Below are positions 41,550 through 47,180 of a stretch of 47,180 nt of DNA, one piece after another. The notes under the pieces were generated by a model, which ran no database searches, was not told where the DNA came from, and saw only the letters and a program-made list of their open reading frames with translations. Position 1 is the first letter of the stretch; each line of letters opens with the position of its first letter. The DNA comes from Nosocomiicoccus massiliensis (GTDB lineage: Bacteria > Bacillota > Bacilli > Staphylococcales > Salinicoccaceae). The stretch spans positions 1-47,180 of the forward strand of contig NZ_CAVG010000025.1 of assembly GCF_000438455.1 (NCBI RefSeq). The letters are read 5' to 3'. A program made the translations under genes and the position numbers.

Positions 41550-41558
41550 ATTATATCA
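41550..41558 (-). promoter_or_regulatory. Extended -10 of a prfA promoter
   Basis: On the minus strand, TGATATAAT forms an extended -10 (TGnTATAAT) about 35 bases before the prfA start. No good -35 is visible at 17 bases. Confidence 0.55.
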
Positions 41559-41592
41559 TAAATTATGTACGTTACCTTGTAATTTACGGCAC

Positions 41593-41625
41593 AAAAAAAG
41601 CTACACAGAACGTATCTGTGTAGCT
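41593..41625 (-). terminator. rpmE terminator
   Basis: On the minus strand, AGCTACACAGA-TACGT-TCTGTGTAGCT is followed by Ts, 10 bases after the rpmE stop. It separates rpmE from prfA. Confidence 0.9.
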
Positions 41626-41635
41626 CTTATATCGA

Positions 41636-41860
41636 TTACTCTTCGTTGTTTTGAGATTTGAAACCAAATTTCTTATTGAAGCGCTCTACGCGTCCGTCCG
41701 CAGCTGCGAAACGTTGACGTCCAGTGTAGAATGGGTGACAGTTAGAGCACACTTCTACTTTAATATCTTCTTCTAAAGTTGAGCCTGTTTCAAATTCAGT
41801 ACCACATGAACCACAGATAACATTTACTCTGTGATATGCTGGATGAATATCTTGTTTCAT
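41636..41860 (-). CDS. rpmE: Ribosomal protein L31, zinc-ribbon (C+) form
   Basis: A 74-residue ribosomal protein. The zinc site is CGSCG with [10 protein letters not shown], so this is the cysteine-containing type A form. I recall S. aureus having the cysteine-free rpmE2 form at this position, so the difference is notable. I chose ATG at 41860 ([12 protein letters not shown]), as the ATG at 41869 abuts AAAGGAG. A promoter and 65-base leader precede it. Next to rho, as usual. Confidence 0.94.
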   Translation of the reverse strand: MKQDIHPAYHRVNVICGSCGTEFETGSTLEEDIKVEVCSNCHPFYTGRQRFAAADGRVERFNKKFGFKSQNNEE

Positions 41861-41934
41861 AAAACACATCTCCTTTGCCCTGAACCATCTGGAACAGAGT
41901 TATTTCGGGTTTTCCCTTTTCTAATACTTAAAAT

Positions 41935-41963
41935 ATTATACACGGATGATTTCAAAAAATCAA
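41935..41963 (-). promoter_or_regulatory. rpmE promoter and structured leader
   Basis: On the minus strand, TTGATT (41958-41963), a 17-base spacer, and TATAAT (41935-41940). The leader down to the ribosome site holds CTGTTCC-AGAT-GGTTCAG, a short stem with two U-U mismatches. It could be an L31 autoregulatory leader, as described in Firmicutes, but the match was not tested. Confidence 0.6.
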
Positions 41964-41972
41964 CACTACAAT

Positions 41973-43298
41973 TTACATAAATGGTTTTCCTGTTTTACTC
42001 GATTCAACCATCTTTTTACGAAGCACTTCAAAAAAGTCTTCGTTTGATTTCGTCTCTTTAATTGTCTTAATAAATCGCTCTGTAAAGTCGTGTTTGTCTG
42101 TAAATAAGTTTCTAAGTTGCCATAAAACTTCGAGCTCTTTTGATTCTAATAATAAGTCTTCACGGCGCGTACTTGAACGTTTAATATCAATCGCTGGATA
42201 AATTCTACGTTCTGCTAAATTACGGTCTAAGTGTAACTCCATGTTACCTGTACCTTTAAACTCTTCGTAGATCATGTCATCCATTCTTGAACCTGTATCG
42301 ACAAGTGCGGTAGCTAATATCGTTAAACTACCACCCGCTTCAATATTTCTCGCTGCACCAAAGAATGCTTTTGGCTTAAATAGTGACGCAGGGTCTAGTC
42401 CACCAGATAACGTACGCCCTGAAGGCGGTACGACTAAGTTATACGCACGTGCAAGACGCGTAATAGAGTCCATTAATACGATAACGTCCTCGCCCATTTC
42501 AACGAGTCGTTTACAACGCTCAAGTAATAATTCTGCAACTTTAACGTGATGTTGTGGATGCTCGTCAAACGTCGAGTACACGACTTCAGCTTCTTCAACA
42601 GAACGCTCGATATCCGTTACTTCTTCTGGACGTTCACCAATTAAAAGAATAAAAAGATTTGCATCTGGAGAATTTTTAGTAATCGCCGTCGCAATTTCTT
42701 TTAACATCGATGTTTTACCCGCTTTAGGTGGCGCGACGATTAAACCACGTTGCCCATATCCAATCGGCGTAATTAAATCCATAATTCTCGTCGAATAATC
42801 TTTTGAATTCGTTTCTAAAGATATTTTTGTATCAGGATAAAGTGGAGTTAACGCTTGGAAGTGGGGACGTTTTTTAATTTCTTCAGCGTTATTATCGTTT
42901 ACGAAGTCGACTTGTAGTAGTCCATAATAATTTTCTTTGTCTTTCGGTTTTCTAACTTTACCAGTAACTTTGTCACCTTTTTTTAATTCGAAGCGACGAA
43001 TTTGTGACGCAGAAATATAAATGTCTTTTTCACCTTTAGAATAGTTGACCGTTCTTAAAAAGCCGTAACCATCCGATTGGATATCATCTAAAATACCTTC
43101 CATGTAATAGTTACCGTCTTGTTCCATCTCAGCTTCTAATATTGCTAAAACAAGTTCTTTTTTGTTTAATTTACTATAGTTTTGAACGTTTAAACTTTTC
43201 GCTCTCGCTGTTAAATCTTTCGTCGTATTATTTTTATATAAGGCGTCAAACGTTTCATATTTCATGCCTTCATGTACTCTTTCAGTTTCTTCTGACAT
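41973..43298 (-). CDS. rho: Transcription termination factor Rho
   Basis: RNA-dependent ATPase helicase, 441 residues. The N-terminal domain (YSKLNKKELVLAILEAEM) and cold-shock-like RNA-binding domain (DGYGFLRTVNYSKGEKDIYI) precede the ATPase core with P-loop PPKAGKTSMLKEIA, Walker B DVIVLMDSITRLARAYN, Q-loop and R-loop segments. A TATAAT sits upstream at promoter distance, with a poor -35. Confidence 0.97.
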   Translation of the reverse strand: MSEETERVHEGMKYETFDALYKNNTTKDLTARAKSLNVQNYSKLNKKELVLAILEAEMEQDGNYYMEGILDDIQSDGYGFLRTVNYSKGEKDIYISASQIRRFELKKGDKVTGKVRKPKDKENYYGLLQVDFVNDNNAEEIKKRPHFQALTPLYPDTKISLETNSKDYSTRIMDLITPIGYGQRGLIVAPPKAGKTSMLKEIATAITKNSPDANLFILLIGERPEEVTDIERSVEEAEVVYSTFDEHPQHHVKVAELLLERCKRLVEMGEDVIVLMDSITRLARAYNLVVPPSGRTLSGGLDPASLFKPKAFFGAARNIEAGGSLTILATALVDTGSRMDDMIYEEFKGTGNMELHLDRNLAERRIYPAIDIKRSSTRREDLLLESKELEVLWQLRNLFTDKHDFTERFIKTIKETKSNEDFFEVLRKKMVESSKTGKPFM

Positions 43299-43387
43299 AT
43301 GTTACACTCTCTTCTATTTAAAAATTCAATGTTGTCTATTAAGTCAGTCATTATTATACAGTAACATTCTTATAAATTAAAACGAAT

Positions 43388-43419
43388 AAAAAAAGTCTAA
43401 GATAAAATATCTTAGACTT
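43388..43419 (-). terminator. glpX terminator
   Basis: On the minus strand, AAGTCTAAGATA-TTT-TATCTTAGACTT is followed by a T run, about 15 bases after the glpX stop. Confidence 0.9.
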
Positions 43420-43433
43420 AAAAAATATATCGA

Positions 43434-44402
43434 TTAATTATCTTCAACGACCATTTTAGGTTTTTTCTTCATTGAGTGTTTACCTTCGATGAAACGAACA
43501 GTTCCTGATTTAGCGCGCATGACAAGGCTAGACGTATTTACGTAGTCCCCTTTAAACTGCACACCTTTCATTAACTCACCATCTGTCACTGCTGTTGCAG
43601 CGAAGATTGCGTCGTCACCTTTTACTAAGTCTTCTAATAAAAGCTTCTCTTTTGGATCCACACCCATCGATTTACAACGTGCTTCTTCTTCAGCATCTTT
43701 AGGCATGAGACGTCCTTGGAAGTCTCCACCAAGTGCTTTAATTCCAACTGCGGCAATTACACCTTCCGGTGCACCACCTGAACCGAATAAAATATCGACA
43801 CCAGTGTAGTCAAAGCAAGTGTTAATTGCTGCTGCAACGTCTCCGTTTTCAACGAATTTAATACGCGCACCTAATTCACGCACTTCATCGATAATGTGTT
43901 GGTTACGATCTCTTTTAAGTAATGTAACTGTTACTTCTTCGATTGATTTATTTTTTGCTTTTGCGACTGCTTTAACGTTTTCTGTTACTGACGCATCTAA
44001 GTCGACGTGACCTTTCGCTTCAGGACCGACTGCGATTTTGTCCATGTACATGTCTGGTGCGTGCAGTAAGTTACCGCGATCTGCGATTGCAATAACTGTT
44101 AATGCATTCCAGCCACCTTCAGCAACGATTGTCGTACCTTCGAGAGGGTCTACTGCGATATCAATATCTGGACCTTCTTTTGTTCCTAACTCTTCACCGA
44201 TATATAACATTGGTGCTTCGTCCATTTCGCCTTCTCCAATCACAACAGTTCCGTTCATTGGGATCGTATCAAATACGTGGCGCATGGCTGTCGTTGCAGC
44301 GTCATCCGCTTCGTTTTTTAATCCTTTACCGACCCATTTTGCACTTTCAAGTGCTGCGGCTTCTGTGACTCTTACTAATTCCATTGATAAACTACGTTCC
44401 AT
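43434..44402 (-). CDS. glpX: Class II fructose-1,6-bisphosphatase GlpX
   Basis: Hydrolyses fructose-1,6-bisphosphate in gluconeogenesis. The 322-residue GlpX-type protein has metal-site motifs [19 protein letters not shown] and [13 protein letters not shown], plus [28 protein letters not shown] precedes the ATG. In Bacillus, glpX is YwjI, next to murAB and rho, as here. Separate terminators on both sides make it a single-gene unit. Confidence 0.95.
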   Translation of the reverse strand: MERSLSMELVRVTEAAALESAKWVGKGLKNEADDAATTAMRHVFDTIPMNGTVVIGEGEMDEAPMLYIGEELGTKEGPDIDIAVDPLEGTTIVAEGGWNALTVIAIADRGNLLHAPDMYMDKIAVGPEAKGHVDLDASVTENVKAVAKAKNKSIEEVTVTLLKRDRNQHIIDEVRELGARIKFVENGDVAAAINTCFDYTGVDILFGSGGAPEGVIAAVGIKALGGDFQGRLMPKDAEEEARCKSMGVDPKEKLLLEDLVKGDDAIFAATAVTDGELMKGVQFKGDYVNTSSLVMRAKSGTVRFIEGKHSMKKKPKMVVEDN

Positions 44403-44462
44403 CTATAGTTTCCCCCTCGGTTTTTATCATAGATAATTATAACACACCATCATAAACAGTTT

Positions 44463-44494
44463 AAAATAAAATAGAGAGTAATTTTACTCTCTAT
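44463..44494 (-). terminator. murZ terminator
   Basis: On the minus strand, ATAGAGAGTAA / TTACTCTCTAT with a two-base centre is followed by TTTATTTT. The stem includes the murZ stop codon (44484-44486). Confidence 0.75.
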
Positions 44495-45743
44495 CTATCA
44501 ATTCGATATGAGCACCTAAATGTTGTAATTTATTGATGATATTTGAATATCCACGCATGATATGGTGAACGTTATGAATTCTCGTCGTACCTTCAGCCAT
44601 TAAGCCAGCTACGACTAAACAAAATCCTGCACGTAAATCCGATGCATATACGTCTGCACCGTTTAATTTTGAAGGATGAATAAAGACCGAACCGCCTCTA
44701 TTTTCAACGTGCGCATTCATACGACGTAGTTCGTCGATATGTCTAAAACGCGCTGGATAAATCGTTTCAGTAATTTTACTCGTATCTTCAGCTAAAAATA
44801 GCAATGGTGTAATCGGTTGTTGTAGATCTGTCGCAAATCCAGGATATACTTGAGTTTTAATTTCTATTGGCTTATATGCTTTAGGTCGTCTCACGATGAC
44901 GTCGTCATCGTCAATTTCAAGTTCAACACCCGCTTCTTCTAGTTTAGAAAACAGCGCGTCTAAATGTTCTGGAATCACGTTTTTAACTTTCACTTCATCT
45001 CCAATTGTGGCAGCGAGTGAAATATATGATCCTGCTTCGATTCGGTCTGGGATAATCGTATGGGCCGCACCATTTAAATGCTCAACCCCTTCGATACGAA
45101 TCGTCTCTGTCCCAGCTCCGCGAATGTTTGCGCCCATTTTATTTAACAGTGTTGCCACATCGATAATCTCTGGTTCTCTCGCAACGTTCTCTAAAACTGT
45201 ACGCCCTTTTGCCATCGTCGCTGCGAGCATTACGTTAATCGTCGCTCCGACACTCACGATATCAAAGAAAATCTTCGTCCCGACGAGTTCTTCTGCTTCG
45301 ATATGCAGTGCACCGTGTTCATTTGTAACTGTCGCGCCGAGTGCTTCAAACCCTTTTATATGTTGATCGATTGGTCTAGGTCCTAAATGGCATCCTCCTG
45401 GTTGACCAATGATCACTTTTTTAAAGCGTCCAAGCATCGCGCCCATCATATAATATGATGCACGTAATAACTCTACTTTTTCATCTGCTAGCGGAACGTT
45501 TACAGCATCTTCCGCATCGACTGTAAGTGTGTGATTTGATAACTTCGTTTTTATATTTAAATCTTCTAGTATACTTACTAACGTTTTCACGTCAGAAATA
45601 TCCGGTAGTCCTTTTAGCGTCACTTCACCGCTACTCGCCATTAACGTTGCTGGAATCAGTGCGACGGCGCTATTTTTAGCACCGCTCACATACACTTCAC
45701 CAGAAAGTGTGTGACCCCCGTTTATTTGAATGACTTGTTCCAT
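44484..45743 (-). CDS. murZ: UDP-GlcNAc 1-carboxyvinyltransferase MurZ (second MurA)
   Basis: A 419-residue paralogue of the murA product in this window, acting in the same first step of peptidoglycan synthesis. The active-site cysteine is in [15 protein letters not shown], where murA has [10 protein letters not shown] chose ATG at 45743 ([10 protein letters not shown]) with AGGAG eight bases before; a GTG at 45752 abuts the ribosome site. It follows the transaldolase gene by 26 bases, probably in one operon. Confidence 0.94.
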   Translation of the reverse strand: MEQVIQINGGHTLSGEVYVSGAKNSAVALIPATLMASSGEVTLKGLPDISDVKTLVSILEDLNIKTKLSNHTLTVDAEDAVNVPLADEKVELLRASYYMMGAMLGRFKKVIIGQPGGCHLGPRPIDQHIKGFEALGATVTNEHGALHIEAEELVGTKIFFDIVSVGATINVMLAATMAKGRTVLENVAREPEIIDVATLLNKMGANIRGAGTETIRIEGVEHLNGAAHTIIPDRIEAGSYISLAATIGDEVKVKNVIPEHLDALFSKLEEAGVELEIDDDDVIVRRPKAYKPIEIKTQVYPGFATDLQQPITPLLFLAEDTSKITETIYPARFRHIDELRRMNAHVENRGGSVFIHPSKLNGADVYASDLRAGFCLVVAGLMAEGTTRIHNVHHIMRGYSNIINKLQHLGAHIELIDRE

Positions 45744-45769
45744 GTCTTCCACTCCTGTGTGTCTTCGGT

Positions 45770-46411
45770 TTACTGGTTATTCCAGTCTTGTAAAAATTGC
45801 TCGATTCCTTTATCTGTTAAAGGATGATCCGTTAACTTTTTAAGCACTTTAAATGGAATCGTTGCGATGTCCGCACCTCTTAATGCAGCACCGTGTACAT
45901 GTCCTTCGTTACGAATCGAAGCAGCGATAATTTCTGTTTTAATATCGTGAATGAAGAAGATATCATGGATATCTTCAATCAGCTGTAATCCGTCTAAGCC
46001 GATGTCGTCTAAACGACCGATAAACGGTGACACATACGTCGCACCAGCACGCGCTGCTGTTAACGCTTGTACCGTATTGAAAATTAACGTCACGTTCGTT
46101 TTGATACCTTCTCCAGATAACACTTTTACAGCTTTCATACCTTCAGCACACATCGGAATTTTAACGACGATATGTTTATGTAGTTTAGCAAGTTCGCGTC
46201 CTTCTTCGATCATACCTTCAGCTTCTAATGAAATAACTTCACCGCTCACAGGTCCATCGACAAGTTCACAAATCTCAACTAAACGATCGTGAAACGATAT
46301 ATCTTTTTCTTTAGCGACAAGTGATGGATTTGTCGTTACACCACTTAATACGCCCCATTTATATATTTCTTCTATTTCATTCATATTCGCTGTATCAATA
46401 AAATATTTCAT
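45770..46411 (-). CDS. tal: Transaldolase, small FSA/TalC-like form (YwjH)
   Basis: A 213-residue TIM-barrel aldolase of the fructose-6-phosphate aldolase/transaldolase family. The Schiff-base lysine lies in [50 protein letters not shown] and [13 protein letters not shown] are family marks. It may act as transaldolase in the pentose phosphate pathway, as in Bacillus YwjH. First gene of the tal-murZ unit, with a good promoter. Confidence 0.93.
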   Translation of the reverse strand: MKYFIDTANMNEIEEIYKWGVLSGVTTNPSLVAKEKDISFHDRLVEICELVDGPVSGEVISLEAEGMIEEGRELAKLHKHIVVKIPMCAEGMKAVKVLSGEGIKTNVTLIFNTVQALTAARAGATYVSPFIGRLDDIGLDGLQLIEDIHDIFFIHDIKTEIIAASIRNEGHVHGAALRGADIATIPFKVLKKLTDHPLTDKGIEQFLQDWNNQ

Positions 46412-46446
46412 CTCTTTTATGTTCCCCTTTTCACATATATACTGTC

Positions 46447-46475
46447 ATTATAAATAAGTATTTCTCTCTCTTCAA
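46447..46475 (-). promoter_or_regulatory. Promoter of tal-murZ
   Basis: On the minus strand, TTGAAG (46470-46475), a 17-base spacer, and TATAAT (46447-46452), about 36 bases before the tal start. It lies in the divergent gap shared with the DUF2529 gene. Confidence 0.75.
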
Positions 46476-46525
46476 CGAATACAACATGATACGATATATT
46501 AAACGATATAACTAAAGGAGTTACT

Positions 46526-47041
46526 ATGGATAAAATACTACATACACAAATGACAAATGTGTTTAACACGATAGAAAATCAAGAAGAAGAAATCGAAATC
46601 GCTGCACGATTACTCGCTCAAGCAGCGATGTCTGAAGGTAACATATTATTAAAGACATTTAACGAAGCCACGTTTTTTGAAGATTATTTTTTAAACAATG
46701 AAGAACGTATCCCGTCGATTCAACCATTAAAATCCATCGAAGATATCACAACACCAGACCGTCTATTAATCATCACAAAAGAATATACAGAAGAAGTAAA
46801 AGCATTCGTCGATCAACTCGACGAAGAGTTTATCGACTACGTCCTAGTTTCAAATACGAATAAAGACAATAAAGCGGAACTTGAAGAAAAGCATCACTTC
46901 ATCGATTTATCATCGAAGCGAAAACTCGTACCGATGCCGGATTTTGATCGCGTATTAAACCCTTATGGCACGGCGTTTTTATTCATCTATTATCATTTAT
47001 ATATTCTAATCGAAGAAATGACGAATCCGAAGTATGAGTAG
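46526..47041 (+). CDS. DUF2529 family protein (YwjG-like)
   Basis: A 171-residue acidic soluble protein, read away from the transaldolase gene. Sequence and neighbourhood resemble DUF2529/YwjG, found next to the fba-murZ region in Bacillus and Staphylococcus. It begins with a helical stretch (MDKILHTQMTNVFNTIENQE), then a possible SIS-like alpha/beta fold (LLIITKEYTEEVKAF, LDEEFIDYVLVSNTN). ATG follows AAAGGAG. Function unknown. Confidence 0.8.
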   Translation: MDKILHTQMTNVFNTIENQEEEIEIAARLLAQAAMSEGNILLKTFNEATFFEDYFLNNEERIPSIQPLKSIEDITTPDRLLIITKEYTEEVKAFVDQLDEEFIDYVLVSNTNKDNKAELEEKHHFIDLSSKRKLVPMPDFDRVLNPYGTAFLFIYYHLYILIEEMTNPKYE

Positions 47042-47070
47042 GTTAGTTTTACTAAGATTTTGAGTCACTA

Positions 47071-47180
47071 TTTTACGCAAATCGCTTTTGCGTTAAAGGG
47101 TGCTTCGTTAATTTAACGATTAGAGCGTTTGTGTAAACGTACGAGGATCTGTTTTTACGCAAATCACTTTTGTGTTAAAA
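47071..47180. repeat. Repeated small hairpins downstream of the DUF2529 gene
   Basis: Two copies of a 27-28 base imperfect palindrome lie 82 bases apart (47071-47097 and 47153-47180, the second reaching the window edge). Each has ACGCAAATC followed by TTTTGCGT or TTTTGTGT. Between them are the perfect palindrome CGTTAATTTAACG (47106-47118) and CGTTT-GTGT-AAACG (47125-47138). Changes in the second copy keep pairing by a G-U. No frame is visible. It may be part of a longer repeat array. Confidence 0.65.

Overview
This window is a low-GC Firmicutes chromosome segment whose gene order matches the Staphylococcaceae core genome: rsbU-rsbV-rsbW-sigB behind mazEF and alr, the complete F-type ATP synthase operon between murA and mnaA-upp-glyA, prfA-prmC-sua5-LMW phosphatase, and rho-glpX-murZ-transaldolase. 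SigB, RsbW, KatA, CshA and the ATP synthase proteins look strongly staphylococcal. Several departures from the Staphylococcus layout as I remember it point to a sister genus such as Jeotgalicoccus, Nosocomiicoccus or Macrococcus: no ddl beside murF, no tdk between prfA and rpmE, a cysteine-containing L31, and no fba beside the transaldolase. That placement is inference. I see no prophage, insertion sequence or CRISPR array.

Layout. 1-560: tRNA-Gly and tRNA-Leu (both minus strand, each with its own promoter), then the katA promoter with a perfect PerR box. 560-2095: catalase. 2139-4277: tex. 4320-9134: stress and housekeeping block, read on the minus strand as acpS, alr, mazE, mazF, rsbU, rsbV, rsbW, sigB, with a SigB-type promoter in front of rsbV. 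9127-11609: three membrane PH-domain genes of the YdbS/YdbT type. 11690-14591: cshA and murF. 14687-17700: plus-strand rodA and cls, each broken by what looks like one missing T in a T run, flanking an unrecognised 49-residue minus-strand gene. 17743-24411: yidC, a cadCA metal-efflux operon, rocB-thiD and sceD. 24412-24891: a 480-base gap holding a WalR-type box and a probable small RNA. 24892-27103: fabZ, an EpuA-like small gene, murA and ywzB. 27151-33953: atpIBEFHAGDC. 34066-38092: rpiB, ywlG, glyA, upp, mnaA. 38154-41517: prfA, prmC, sua5, LMW phosphatase. 41636-46411: rpmE, rho, glpX, murZ, transaldolase. 46526-47041: a divergent DUF2529 gene, followed by repeated small hairpins running off the window edge.

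Themes. Cell-wall and membrane synthesis dominate (alr, murF, rodA, murA, murZ, mnaA, sceD, yidC, cls, fabZ), alongside energy (ATP synthase), translation termination (prfA, prmC, rho) and stress control (SigB module, PerR-controlled catalase, cadCA). The items most worth a second look are the probable small RNA upstream of sceD, the paired frameshifts in rodA and cls, the 49-residue gene between them, a ThiD homologue lacking the usual catalytic cysteine, a CadC without its N-terminal cysteines, and the terminal hairpin repeats.
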